A stretch of 64,000 bases of DNA from Bacteroidales bacterium (GCA_017428945.1 JAFRPW010000013.1:1-64000); one strand, 5' to 3'; numbered from the stretch's first letter, positions 35,352 through 44,642 are shown. The notes: generated by a model from the sequence alone, not told the origin. Numbers and translations: made by a program.

Positions 35352-36485
35352 GTCTTCCGCGTCCGTTACGGCAGCGCCCTTACCCATAAGGTAAGTTTTC
35401 ATGAACTCGTTCAGGTCTCCGTCAAGGACGCCCTGAGTATCGGCCGTTGAGTAACCTGTTCTCAAGTCCTTCACCAGTTTATACGGGTGGAGGACATAGT
35501 TTCTGATCTGTGAACCCCATTCGATGCGTTTCTTCTGGCCCTCAAGTTCAGCCTGTTTTTCCTGGCGCTTTTTGAGCTCGATGTCGTACAGGCGGGATTT
35601 GAGGATAAGGAGGGCCCTCTGGCGGTTGTCCTGCTGGGAACGGGTTTCCGTATTCTCCACCATAATGCCGGAAGGGAGGTGGCGCACACGTACGCCGGTT
35701 TCCACCTTGTTCACGTTCTGGCCGCCGTGGCCGCCGCTGCGGAAGGTGTCCCATTCAAGGTCTCCGGGGTTGATTTCTATGTTGATGGAATCGTCCACCA
35801 GGGGGTATACGAATACGCTGGAGAAGGTGGTCTGGCGCTTGCCCTGGGCGTTGAATGGGGAAATGCGTACCAGGCGGTGGACGCCGTTTTCTGCCTTGAG
35901 ATAGCCGTAGGCGTAATCTCCTTCCACCTCTATCGTGCAGCTCTTGATGCCGGCTTCTTCTCCTTCAAGGAGGGATGTGATGGTATATTTGTAGTTATTA
36001 CGCTCGCACCAGCGGAGGTACATCCGCATGAGCATGGCGCTCCAGTCGTTGGCCTCCGTGCCGCCGGCGCCGGAGTTTATCGTGAGAACTGCGCCAAGGT
36101 TGTCTCCCTCATTGCCCAGCATGTTGCGGAGCTCCAGGGCCTCTACGGCTTCTACGGCCTTGTCATAGGCCTGGTCTAACTCTTTGGTCTCCGGGGTTTC
36201 TATGGTCTCTTCCTCTGCAGTATCCAGGCTCTCCTTGGCAAAATCGTAGAGAACGTTGGCGTCTTCAACGGCTTCCCTGGCTTTCTGGTAGTCCGAAACC
36301 CAGGACTTGATGCCGGAGAGTTTTTTGAGGAAGAGTTCTGCGGCTTTGGGGTCGTTCCAAAAGTCCGGGGCGAGGGTCTCCTGAGTCTTGGCTTCCACTT
36401 CTTTCTTCTTGCCGGCAATGTCCAGGCAGCCTTCCAGCGTCTCCAGCCTTGATTCCAGTTCCCTGATTTCGTCAAATGTTCTCAT
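35343..36485 (-). CDS. prfB: peptide chain release factor 2
   Basis: A 380-residue factor releasing peptides at UGA and UAA. GGQ is in SGGHGGQNVN and the codon-recognition SPF is in RISPFNAQG. In many bacteria an in-frame TGA near codon 25 forces a regulatory frameshift; here the corresponding stretch (LEGCLDIAG) has CTG GAC and is uninterrupted, so that autoregulation is absent. The ATG at 36506 lies upstream of the -7 box, so 36485 (MRTFDEIREL) is the start. Confidence 0.93.
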   Translation of the reverse strand: MRTFDEIRELESRLETLEGCLDIAGKKKEVEAKTQETLAPDFWNDPKAAELFLKKLSGIKSWVSDYQKAREAVEDANVLYDFAKESLDTAEEETIETPETKELDQAYDKAVEAVEALELRNMLGNEGDNLGAVLTINSGAGGTEANDWSAMLMRMYLRWCERNNYKYTITSLLEGEEAGIKSCTIEVEGDYAYGYLKAENGVHRLVRISPFNAQGKRQTTFSSVFVYPLVDDSINIEINPGDLEWDTFRSGGHGGQNVNKVETGVRVRHLPSGIMVENTETRSQQDNRQRALLILKSRLYDIELKKRQEKQAELEGQKKRIEWGSQIRNYVLHPYKLVKDLRTGYSTADTQGVLDGDLNEFMKTYLMGKGAAVTDAEDLD

Positions 36486-36491
36486 AGCATG

Positions 36492-36499
36492 CAAAGATA
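36492..36499 (-). promoter_or_regulatory. -7 box TATCTTTG of prfB
   Basis: Exact consensus whose last base is separated from the prfB start codon by 6 nt, predicting a near-leaderless transcript. Confidence 0.55.
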
Positions 36500-36514
36500 G
36501 CAACAATACCTCAA

Positions 36515-36545
36515 TTTGCCAATCAAAAGAAAAACATTAAATTTG
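36515..36545 (+). promoter_or_regulatory. promoter TTTG-N19-TAAATTTG of clpC
   Basis: TTTG (36515-36518), 19-nt spacer and TAAATTTG (36538-36545): full consensus, 19 nt before the start codon. Confidence 0.75.
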
Positions 36546-36564
36546 TAATTCACATTTATTCTGC

Positions 36565-38898
36565 ATGCAACTACAAGTATCCGACGACCTCAACGCCGTC
36601 ATCAAATATGCCAGGGAAGAGGCAATGCGTACCGGGAGCTACGGAATAGGCCCGGATCATCTGTTCCTTGGAATAATAAGGGAGGAGGAGAACGCCGCCT
36701 TTGCGGCCATACGCAACCTGGGCGTAGAGCCCGCGGAGCTCAAGTCCTTCATAGACGGCCGCATCTTTACCAACGAGACCATTCCATACGAGCAGCTGGA
36801 CAACATCAATTTCTCACGCCAGGCGCAGAACGTCCTTAGCATCACCGTCATGGAGGCGTCCCGCCTCAAAAGCCCTGCGGCCATGCCCCAGCACCTTCTG
36901 CTTGCCCTTTGCCGCACTACGGAAAGCTACGGCCAGCTGTTCCTTCGCTCCCACGGCATAGATTACGGCCGCCTGCTCGCCTATTTTGAGGACGAGGGTC
37001 TCCTTAGGCCCAACCAGCCTCAGGACGAGTCCCAGGAAGACCGTCAGCAGCCCTCCCAGGGCCCCGTGGAAGACCCTGCTGAAGAGAAGAAACTGGATAT
37101 CGAAGAGTTTGCGTACGACCTTACCCGCGCCGCCCGCGATGGAAAGCTTGACCCCGTTGTGGGCCGTGACACGGAGATAGCCCGCGTAATAGAAATCCTT
37201 GGCCGCCGCAAGAAGAACAACCCCATGCTCATTGGTGAGCCGGGAGTTGGAAAATCGGCAATTGTAGAGGGAATCGCCCTCAGGATAGCTTCCGGGAATA
37301 TTTCATCGGCACTGGCAAAGAAGCGTATCCTTTCCCTGGACATTGCATCCGTGGTTGCCGGGACAAAGTACCGCGGAGACTTTGAGAAAAGGCTCAAAGC
37401 CATAATCAAGGAGGCAGGGGAGAATCCGGACATAATCCTTTTCATTGACGAGTTCCATACCATAGTTGGTGCCGGCGGCGCCTCCGGCAGCCTTGATGCC
37501 GCCAACATGCTCAAGCCTGCGCTTGCCCGCGGAGAATTCCAGTGCATAGGCGCAACCACCATTGACGAGTTTACCAAGATAGTGGAAAAGGACGGGGCGC
37601 TTGACCGCCGTTTCCAGAAGATTGTGGTGGAGGCTACGGACGTGAAGCAGTCCATAGAAATCCTTTCCAACCTCAAACCCAAATACGAGGAATTTCACGG
37701 AATCACATACACGGACGATGCCATTGAAGCCGCCGTACGCCTCACAGACCGTTACATTACAGACCGGTCCCTTCCGGACAAGGCCATTGACGCAATGGAC
37801 GAAGCCGGATCCATGGTGCGCCTTTCTACCGGCCGCAGGAAAAGCAGCTCCACCGTTGACTCGGAGGACATTGCGTCCGTGGTTTCCAAGATGACAGGCA
37901 TTCCCGTGAACAAGGTTGCAGAGTCCGAGGGCAACCGGATCATAAAGATGCGCAAGCGTCTCACGGACCGCATAATTGGCCAGGACGATGCCGTAGAGAC
38001 AGTTGTGAGGGCCATCCAGCGTAACAGGGCCGGACTCAAGGACCCCGGAAGGCCCATAGGTACATTCCTCTTCTTTGGCCCCACCGGCGTTGGAAAGACC
38101 CAGCTTGCCAAGGCCCTGGCAGAGTACTTGTTTGACAGCGAGGAAAACCTTGTGCGCATAGACATGAGCGAGTACATGGAGAAGTTCAGCGTCTCCCGCC
38201 TCATAGGTGCTCCTCCCGGATACGTGGGATACGAGGAAGGCGGCCAGCTGTCCGAGCGCGTGCGCCGCAAACCCTACTGCGTGGTGCTTCTGGACGAGAT
38301 TGAAAAAGCCCATCCGGACATCTTCAACCTCCTTCTCCAGGTTATGGACGAGGGCCGGCTCACGGACAGCAACGGACGCATGGTGGATTTCAAGAACACC
38401 ATCGTTATAATGACCTCCAATGTGGGGAGCCGTGAAGTCCAGGAGTACGGAAGCGGTATTGGCTTTGCCACGGCCGGAAAGAATGCGGATATAGACAGGA
38501 AAGGAGTTGTGGAAAAGGCCGTGAAGAAGGCTTTCCCCCCGGAGTTCATAAACCGTGTGGACGAGCAGGTTTACTTCAACTCCCTGAGCAAGGAGGCTAT
38601 AGAAGACATTATTGACATAGAACTCAAGGATCTGCGCTCAAGGGCGCTTGAGGCAGGTTACAAGCTCACCATTACCCCTGCAGCCAAGCGGTTCATTGCC
38701 GATGCCGGTTACGACCCGGCCTACGGCGCCAGACCTCTGAAGAGGGCTGTTGTACGCTATGTGGAGGACCCCGTGTCCGAGTTTATTATCTCCGACAGGG
38801 CGCTTTCTTCCAGGAAGAGGACACCCGGCGAGGCGGTTACCCTGAAGGTAGGGCTTTCCCCGGACAAGGAGAACACGGTTGTGGAGCTGAAGGCCTAG
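36565..38898 (+). CDS. clpC: ClpC-type AAA+ unfoldase lacking the middle domain
   Basis: A 777-residue Hsp100 protein that feeds substrates to ClpP. Two Clp_N repeats (1-145) precede an AAA1 module (Walker A GEPGVGKS near 222, LFIDEFH) and an AAA2 module (Walker A GPTGVGKT near 505, VLLDEIEKAHPD). GSGIGF near 630 may be the ClpP-docking loop. Between MDEAGSMVRLS and VDSEDIASVVSKMTGIPV there are only about ten residues, where ClpC normally has a coiled-coil M domain of some 50-60 residues; this explains the short length. That gives a ClpA-like architecture, so adaptor control should differ. Confidence 0.88.
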   Translation: MQLQVSDDLNAVIKYAREEAMRTGSYGIGPDHLFLGIIREEENAAFAAIRNLGVEPAELKSFIDGRIFTNETIPYEQLDNINFSRQAQNVLSITVMEASRLKSPAAMPQHLLLALCRTTESYGQLFLRSHGIDYGRLLAYFEDEGLLRPNQPQDESQEDRQQPSQGPVEDPAEEKKLDIEEFAYDLTRAARDGKLDPVVGRDTEIARVIEILGRRKKNNPMLIGEPGVGKSAIVEGIALRIASGNISSALAKKRILSLDIASVVAGTKYRGDFEKRLKAIIKEAGENPDIILFIDEFHTIVGAGGASGSLDAANMLKPALARGEFQCIGATTIDEFTKIVEKDGALDRRFQKIVVEATDVKQSIEILSNLKPKYEEFHGITYTDDAIEAAVRLTDRYITDRSLPDKAIDAMDEAGSMVRLSTGRRKSSSTVDSEDIASVVSKMTGIPVNKVAESEGNRIIKMRKRLTDRIIGQDDAVETVVRAIQRNRAGLKDPGRPIGTFLFFGPTGVGKTQLAKALAEYLFDSEENLVRIDMSEYMEKFSVSRLIGAPPGYVGYEEGGQLSERVRRKPYCVVLLDEIEKAHPDIFNLLLQVMDEGRLTDSNGRMVDFKNTIVIMTSNVGSREVQEYGSGIGFATAGKNADIDRKGVVEKAVKKAFPPEFINRVDEQVYFNSLSKEAIEDIIDIELKDLRSRALEAGYKLTITPAAKRFIADAGYDPAYGARPLKRAVVRYVEDPVSEFIISDRALSSRKRTPGEAVTLKVGLSPDKENTVVELKA

Positions 38899-39020
38899 AG
38901 GGCAAGTGCATCCTCAAACTCAAGGTCCAGGTCACGGATGATGTCCTTGAGGGCGGCGATGGAGGTGTTGCAGGCGATGTAGTTGCCAAGGGCGTCGAGG
39001 TTGAAATCTGTGTTGATCAT
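38895..39020 (-). CDS. small ORF, 41 residues, unknown function
   Basis: An open frame from ATG (39020) to TAG (38895-38897) begins MINTDFNLDALGNYIAC and ends in an acidic DLDLEFEDALAL. Codon choice is GC-rich at third positions like the neighbours. A consensus box TACCTTTG lies 25 nt upstream on the same strand, and the frame fills an otherwise empty 190-bp gap, overlapping clpC's end by 4 nt as other convergent pairs here do. It is amphipathic and soluble, with one Cys. No family recognised; it may be a genuine small protein. Confidence 0.5.
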   Translation of the reverse strand: MINTDFNLDALGNYIACNTSIAALKDIIRDLDLEFEDALAL

Positions 39021-39044
39021 GGCGTTGACTTTTAATTTCTGATG

Positions 39045-39052
39045 CAAAGGTA
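39045..39052 (-). promoter_or_regulatory. -7 box TACCTTTG before the 41-residue ORF
   Basis: Exact consensus on the minus strand with no other leftward gene to serve, which supports the small ORF. Confidence 0.5.
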
Positions 39053-39092
39053 CGGCTATCTTGCGCCAAACCATTGCGCAAGCTAAAAAATT

Positions 39093-40025
39093 ATGAAAAA
39101 AATTGTACTATTTTTAATGGTCATGGCAATCTCCATGCAGGCTCAGGCACAGGAAACATACCGTTTTGCACAGAGAGACACATGCTCCCTGTATCTTGAC
39201 ATCTATCGTGCGGCGGAAGGGTCGGAAACCACCTTCCAGGGCATTAAGAAGCCCGCCGTCATGTTTGTCTTCGGCGGCGGGTTCATAGGCGGTGAAAGGT
39301 CCGGAGAATTCAGCGTGCAGTGGTTCAACCGCCTCAATGAGGAGGGGTACACCGTCGTTACCATAGATTACCGCCTTGGCATGAAGGGGTACGATGTTGG
39401 AAAAGGCCTTGTGGGTGCATACAAGGCCAGCAGCCGCTTCCTCCTTTCCCAGGAAGTAGGCGTGGAGGACGTGTTTTCCGCGGTATCGTTCCTGAATGAG
39501 AACAAGGATCTGGGGATAGACGTTAACAATCTGGTCATATCCGGCAGCTCCGCCGGGGCCATCATTTCAGTGGCTTCTGAATACGCCATTGCAAACGGTA
39601 CTGCCAGGGGAATCCCGGCCGGGTTCAATTTCAAAGGCGTCATGTCCTTTGCCGGCGCCATCATCAGCAATTCCGGCGCTCCAAAGTTCAAGTCGGCCCC
39701 ATGCCCCATACTCTTCCTTCACGGAACGGCGGACAAGGCCGTGGCCTACAATAAGTTCGGCGCCCTTGGCCATGGCATCTGGGGCAGCAGCTACCTTTCA
39801 AAGCAGTTCGCATCCAAAGGCTGGACTCACTGCATCTACCGTTTCACCGGCCTTGGCCACGTTGTAGCGGCATACATGAACTACCTCTGGCCCATAGAAA
39901 AGGAATTCCTTGAGCAGAACGTGATCCTTGGCGTGAAGCGCAGCGTGGACGCCGAAGTTGACGACCCCTCCCTTCCCACCTGGAACGGGGCCGACGTCTC
40001 TATGGACCAGATTTACGATCAGTAA
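39093..40025 (+). CDS. exported alpha/beta hydrolase (esterase/lipase type)
   Basis: A 310-residue protein with a signal peptide (1-20, MQAQAQ end). The oxyanion loop FGGGF (60-64), nucleophile elbow GSSAG (S153), Asp214 (FLHGTADKAV) and His256 (GLGHVV) form a complete triad, similar to carboxylesterase/feruloyl-esterase-like secreted enzymes. It likely removes acyl groups from a polymer in the periplasm or outside. It stands at the edge of the SusC/SusD locus and overlaps the convergent phosphoesterase by 7 nt. Confidence 0.8.
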   Translation: MKKIVLFLMVMAISMQAQAQETYRFAQRDTCSLYLDIYRAAEGSETTFQGIKKPAVMFVFGGGFIGGERSGEFSVQWFNRLNEEGYTVVTIDYRLGMKGYDVGKGLVGAYKASSRFLLSQEVGVEDVFSAVSFLNENKDLGIDVNNLVISGSSAGAIISVASEYAIANGTARGIPAGFNFKGVMSFAGAIISNSGAPKFKSAPCPILFLHGTADKAVAYNKFGALGHGIWGSSYLSKQFASKGWTHCIYRFTGLGHVVAAYMNYLWPIEKEFLEQNVILGVKRSVDAEVDDPSLPTWNGADVSMDQIYDQ

Positions 40026-41452
40026 TTGAAATCGTGCTGCCACCGGCGGCCGTCCGGGGCGGTTACTACGATGGTCACGGTCTTTGCGTCCTCTGACGGC
40101 AGTGCGGCAAAGTAGTGCGTCTGGGGCTCTGCCCGTTTGTAGCCCGGAATCTTTTCCGCCTTGCCTTTGTATACGTCCAGAATCTCCCGGGCGTAGTCCG
40201 GAGACACCTCCCATACCGGTTCTGCAGGACCCATAAAAGAACCGTCCTGGTACCATTCCACGGTCCATGAGTCATCGGCCATCCATACGTTGGCGAGGAC
40301 ATGGTCCGGATGCAATTTGGTTTCTCCCTTGTCAAAAAAGCGTACCTGGAAGTCGTCGGGGTAGTCCAGGTTGTGCCAGGCCCATTCCAGATTTCCGGCA
40401 ACGGAAGTGATTACCTGATATCCGCGCGGAGTGCCGTCGCGGCACCAGTCGGTTGCCCACCATGCGCCGCCGATGGCCGCTGCATTGTGGTCGGTAAGGT
40501 TTTCGGATATCTTCTGGTTGTTCATGAGGTGGGTGTGACCGGACAGGATGTCAACCTTGTAACCCCTGAGAATCTCCTCCATTTTGTCTGCATTGATTAT
40601 GTCGTCCTGCCTGTTTGCCTGGAGAAACCGTATCGGGCTGTGCTGGGCCATGAATATATGGGTGCCTTCCGGGATAAATCTCAGGAGGCCTTCAACAAAG
40701 TCCAGAACTTCCCGGGAATATCCCTCCTTATAATTATTGGACGATTTCCCGGGATCTTTTATTCCGCTGGACTTGAAAATGATGTCATTGACGCCTATGA
40801 AAAGGTCGTTTCCAAGGAAGAAGGCGTAGTTGCAGGGGCCGAATTCCGCCTCGTATGCCTCTGCTGCGGCTATTGAATCCTTGTTCTGGATGAAATCGTG
40901 GTTGCCTATCACGGAGTAGAAGGGGATTCCGGTGGTTGCTATGGACTCCTTGTAGGAGCGGAACATCTCAAGCTTGTTCCAGGCTATGTCCCCGAGTGCT
41001 ATGCCGACGGTGGGCCTTTGGGCGCTGCAGCCGGCAGCCATTTCCCGGAGGTCTTCCAGCGGGCGGCCCCGGAAACGCTTCAAATGCTTTGCATTCTGCA
41101 TCTGGGGGTCCGATACGCTGAAGACGGTATAATCCGTTCCGTCTCCGAAGCGGCTAAGACTGAAGCAGAAACTCCGTTTCCCTTTTATGGGTATGTAGAA
41201 CTGTGGCGCGCCGGAGGAATAATCGGCCACATATCCGGAAGGGGTTACGACGAATACGAACCTGGCCTTCCTGTGGGTGTTGAAGCAGAATGTGCCGTCG
41301 TCTGAAGTCTTGGTAAAGCGGTAACCGTCGGACACTATGACGTCCCGGAGGGGGGCGCCGTCGGCCTTGACGCAGCCCTTCACTCTCCTGGCCTGAAGCG
41401 GCACCAGTGCGATGCACAGTCCCAGGAATGCTGTCAGAAGCTTTTTATTCAT
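40019..41452 (-). CDS. calcineurin-like phosphoesterase, exported (MetallophosN/C type)
   Basis: A 477-residue exported protein (signal 1-21). An N-terminal carboxypeptidase-regulatory-like fold (KGCVKADGAPLRDVIVSDG) precedes the metallophosphatase domain: FSVSDPQMQ, ALGDIAWN, IGNHDF and GHTHLMNN supply the two-metal ligands. A C-terminal beta domain (DGTPRGYQVITSVAGN onward) matches the Bacteroidetes MetallophosC family. Role: phosphomono- or diester hydrolysis outside the cytoplasm. It is 12 nt before the SGNH hydrolase start region's 3' side and co-oriented with it, so both form one leftward transcript; a paralogue is at 42645. Confidence 0.83.
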   Translation of the reverse strand: MNKKLLTAFLGLCIALVPLQARRVKGCVKADGAPLRDVIVSDGYRFTKTSDDGTFCFNTHRKARFVFVVTPSGYVADYSSGAPQFYIPIKGKRSFCFSLSRFGDGTDYTVFSVSDPQMQNAKHLKRFRGRPLEDLREMAAGCSAQRPTVGIALGDIAWNKLEMFRSYKESIATTGIPFYSVIGNHDFIQNKDSIAAAEAYEAEFGPCNYAFFLGNDLFIGVNDIIFKSSGIKDPGKSSNNYKEGYSREVLDFVEGLLRFIPEGTHIFMAQHSPIRFLQANRQDDIINADKMEEILRGYKVDILSGHTHLMNNQKISENLTDHNAAAIGGAWWATDWCRDGTPRGYQVITSVAGNLEWAWHNLDYPDDFQVRFFDKGETKLHPDHVLANVWMADDSWTVEWYQDGSFMGPAEPVWEVSPDYAREILDVYKGKAEKIPGYKRAEPQTHYFAALPSEDAKTVTIVVTAPDGRRWQHDFNY

Positions 41453-41464
41453 GAGTGTTTCTGT

Positions 41465-42541
41465 TTATTTGATACCGTATTTACGGAGGATGGCCAGCAC
41501 GGGCGCCTCGATGGATTCTGCCCATTTTGAATATCCGTCGTTTCCGGGGTGGATGCCGTCGACGAAGGTGTCATCGTCCCGGGAGCCGGCGTATGGCTGG
41601 ATGTAGTAGACATCGGCATACCGGGCGCAGGCAATGGACATAAGACTGTCCACCAGGGCTATCCTGGACTCTTCTTTCCTGGCCGATTCCGTATTGAATC
41701 CGCGGTTTCCCCTGTAGATTGTACGCTGGAAAATGAGGGGCTTTCCCGGATGCGCCTTGACCATACGCTCAATGAAAGGGAAAAGGCGTTCCCGGATTTC
41801 GTCCTCGGTAGGATTGGAGAAGGTGTCGAACAGGAATCCGTCTACCCTGGCATCTTCCAGGGCGCCGGCAAAGTAGGGCTGCATCTTGCAGTTTCCGCTG
41901 CATCCGAGGCTCAGGAGCTGTATACCGGTACTCCGTGAGAATTGTGCCGGATAAGTCATGCCGCTGCGGGAAGTGCTGGTGCCGTGGGTGAAACTGGAGC
42001 CGAAAATGCCTATCCTGTAACGGAAGGGGTTTGGCGAGGCCGTAAGGCTGGCTCTGCTTTCTACGCCAATCTGGACGGACTTTTCCTCACTGAAGGTGGG
42101 GAGGTACATCAGGCACTGGTGTTCCGTGCCGTCCAGGTTCTCTGCAATTGTAAAATCGTCATACTTCTTGCTGCCGCGAGGGCCGGATCCCGCCCAATAC
42201 CACCGGCCGTCCTGGAGGATGTAAAGGTCGTAGCCGAAGGCACTGATTCCCATTGTGTTGTATGGCTGCTCCCTCTCGCCGAACTGTGTCTTGACGCGGA
42301 TTGTCCGGCTATTGGTGGAGAACGCTACGGCTATGCCGGAAGACTCTCTTACCTGACGGTTCTCCGCTTTTGTGAAACCTTTATAGCGTACGGTGTCCAG
42401 ACGGTGATATGGATTTGGCGTATCTGTAAAAAGTTTACCCACAAGGGTAAGGTCAGATGCCTCTGTGTAGCGGAAGTTTTGCGCTGTGGCATAATTTGTT
42501 ATGAGGATTACGCCAATAATTATAAGAAGATAACGCTTCAT
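41465..42541 (-). CDS. SGNH/GDSL hydrolase with GxDLY N-terminal domain
   Basis: A 358-residue exported protein (signal 1-20). The N-terminal beta domain contains the GYDLY motif (103-107), and the catalytic domain has the nucleophile block IGIFGSSFTHGTS (near 178-190), SLGCSGN, and a final DGIHPGNDGY with the catalytic Asp/His. This two-domain layout is typical of Bacteroidetes esterases acting on carbohydrates. An ATG at 42718 is far upstream of the promoter box and rejected. It is divergent from the lipoprotein phosphoesterase. Confidence 0.83.
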   Translation of the reverse strand: MKRYLLIIIGVILITNYATAQNFRYTEASDLTLVGKLFTDTPNPYHRLDTVRYKGFTKAENRQVRESSGIAVAFSTNSRTIRVKTQFGEREQPYNTMGISAFGYDLYILQDGRWYWAGSGPRGSKKYDDFTIAENLDGTEHQCLMYLPTFSEEKSVQIGVESRASLTASPNPFRYRIGIFGSSFTHGTSTSRSGMTYPAQFSRSTGIQLLSLGCSGNCKMQPYFAGALEDARVDGFLFDTFSNPTEDEIRERLFPFIERMVKAHPGKPLIFQRTIYRGNRGFNTESARKEESRIALVDSLMSIACARYADVYYIQPYAGSRDDDTFVDGIHPGNDGYSKWAESIEAPVLAILRKYGIK

Positions 42542-42565
42542 TATGAATCTTTTAAAATACGAAAC

Positions 42566-42573
42566 CAAAGATA
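42566..42573 (-). promoter_or_regulatory. -7 box TATCTTTG of the esterase-phosphoesterase pair
   Basis: Exact consensus on the minus strand, 24 nt before the SGNH hydrolase start. On the plus strand a weaker TAACTTTA (42616-42623) may serve the divergent gene at 42645. Confidence 0.55.
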
Positions 42574-42644
42574 ATAAAAAAGGTTGATACAATGATAACA
42601 ATCCAAAAAAATGCTTAACTTTACTACATATTAATGACATTGGA

Positions 42645-44621
42645 ATGAAAAACTTTCGATATATTTCGTTTGCTTTTGCTTTAACGCTGTTTATCAGTTT
42701 GTTGGCGCCGTCCTGCAAACAGCCTGATCAGGTTGAGGCGTCCCTTAACGACGTTCAGTTCGCCATTCCGGAAAAGCTTGAGGTCCCTTACGGGAGCGAG
42801 GCGATAACCTTCCGGGTCCAGTTTGGGAAAAAGCCTTCGGAAGGGGACAGGATTGCCTTTGGGCAGCTGCCGGACTGCCCTCTGTTCCATATCGGGGAGT
42901 CGTCATTCAAGGTTGACATATCGTCCCTGTGGGACATCCCTCTTTCCAGCGGCACCTATACGGTTGCCATTAAGAGGGGGTCGCAGAGCCAGAAGAGGGG
43001 AGAGATGCAGATTGTGGTTTCCGCCGCAGAAGGGGATGAGCTTCAGCCGGCATATGGAAGCACTGTCTACGGAAAGGTGATGTGCTCCGGGGAAGGCGTG
43101 CCGGACGTGGCTGTCTCTGACGGTTTCGAGGTGGTCCGGACAGACAAGGACGGCGTCTACCAGCTTCCGTCCAAAAAGTACCACAAATATGTGTTCATCA
43201 GCGTTCCTTCAGGCTATGAGCCCCCCAGGCAGGGAATCCTTCCCGCCATTCACGCCCAGCTGACCAAGGCCGCTTCCGCTCCGGAACGCGTAGACTTCCA
43301 GCTCCGGAAGGCTCCTGACCAGACAGACCACACAATGCTGCTGATCGGAGACATCCACCTTGCCAACCGTACCAACGACCGCAACCAGTTCAAGGATTTC
43401 GTGAACGACATTAACGCTTACAGCCTTTCACTGGGCGGGCCGGTCTACGGCCTCACGCTGGGCGATATGACCTGGGACCTTTACTGGGAAACAAACAACT
43501 ACGGGTACAAGGATTATCTGGCGGACGCCAAGGCAATCCAGGGTCTTACAGTCTACCAGACCATCGGCAACCACGACCACAGCATGTACCTGGCAGGGGA
43601 CTTCGACACCGTCGCTGAATACAAGCAGACCGTCGCACCCACATACTATTCATTCAATGTGGGCAGCGTCCACTACGTGGTTCTGGACGATGTCGAGTGC
43701 ACCAACTCCGAGCGCACCACCGACGGAAACGGCAAGGCCTGCTACGTGCGTACATATGACTCCAACCTTGTCCAGGAGCAGTTGGAGTGGCTGGCAAAAG
43801 ACCTTTCCCTGGTCCCCAAGACCTCTGCCGTTGTGGTTGCAATGCATATTCCCCTGTATAACGACTCCGGGACTTACCGATGGTATGACAAGAACAAGCC
43901 CCAGCTCAAGGAGCACGCCCAGGCCCTGGAGAACATCCTTAAACAGTATCCTGAGGCCCATGTCTTCACGGCGCATACCCATACGCTTTACAACGTTGAC
44001 AAGAGGTCTTCCAACAAGATATACGAACACAACAGCGGTTCTGTCTGCGGCACCTGGTGGTGGAGCGCCAGCGAGACCGCCGGCGTACATATCGGCCAGG
44101 ACGGGTCTCCGGGCGGATATATGTCCGTGAGCGTGAAGGGCGGCAGCCTCTCGTGGCAGTTCAAGGCCACCGGCAGCCCCCTGGAATACCAGTTCCGTAC
44201 CTACGACAGGAACAGCATCTACCTCACAGCCGGCAATTATTTGCCCGATGCCGACGCTTCACACAGGGCAGAGTTCAAACCTGGACTCTGGGGTACCGCC
44301 AGCAGCACCAACGAGGTCTATGTCAACGTCTGGAACTATGACCCTTCCTGGAAAGTGGAAGTCAGCGAAAACGGCAAGTCCCTTTCCGTTGCACGCGTCA
44401 CCGTCCCCGACCCTCTCCACCTTATTGCTTACACTGCCAAGAGGCTCAACAAGAACAAGACCGCGTCGTTCCCCACCACGGACAACAGCCATATGTTCAG
44501 GGCGACGGCGTCGTCGGCCACGTCCACTCTTGAGATAAAGGTGACGGATGCTTTCGGCAATGTCTATACGGAGACGATGGAGCGCCCCAAACCTTTCAAT
44601 ACTGACATATACAAACACTAA
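42645..44621 (+). CDS. lipoprotein calcineurin-like phosphoesterase
   Basis: A 658-residue lipoprotein (lipobox APSC, Cys24). A beta-sandwich-like N-terminal region (30-130) is extra compared with the paralogue at 40019. Then come the regulatory-like fold (VYGKVMCSGEGVPDVAVSDG), the phosphatase domain (LIGDIHLAN, LGDMTWD, IGNHDHS, VVAMHIPLY, FTAHTHT) and the C-terminal domain. Two-metal phosphohydrolase activity at the cell surface is inferred. It is 21 nt upstream of susC, so it probably belongs to the same operon. Confidence 0.85.
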   Translation: MKNFRYISFAFALTLFISLLAPSCKQPDQVEASLNDVQFAIPEKLEVPYGSEAITFRVQFGKKPSEGDRIAFGQLPDCPLFHIGESSFKVDISSLWDIPLSSGTYTVAIKRGSQSQKRGEMQIVVSAAEGDELQPAYGSTVYGKVMCSGEGVPDVAVSDGFEVVRTDKDGVYQLPSKKYHKYVFISVPSGYEPPRQGILPAIHAQLTKAASAPERVDFQLRKAPDQTDHTMLLIGDIHLANRTNDRNQFKDFVNDINAYSLSLGGPVYGLTLGDMTWDLYWETNNYGYKDYLADAKAIQGLTVYQTIGNHDHSMYLAGDFDTVAEYKQTVAPTYYSFNVGSVHYVVLDDVECTNSERTTDGNGKACYVRTYDSNLVQEQLEWLAKDLSLVPKTSAVVVAMHIPLYNDSGTYRWYDKNKPQLKEHAQALENILKQYPEAHVFTAHTHTLYNVDKRSSNKIYEHNSGSVCGTWWWSASETAGVHIGQDGSPGGYMSVSVKGGSLSWQFKATGSPLEYQFRTYDRNSIYLTAGNYLPDADASHRAEFKPGLWGTASSTNEVYVNVWNYDPSWKVEVSENGKSLSVARVTVPDPLHLIAYTAKRLNKNKTASFPTTDNSHMFRATASSATSTLEIKVTDAFGNVYTETMERPKPFNTDIYKH

Positions 44622-44642
44622 CTCACTAACTAACTATAACAA

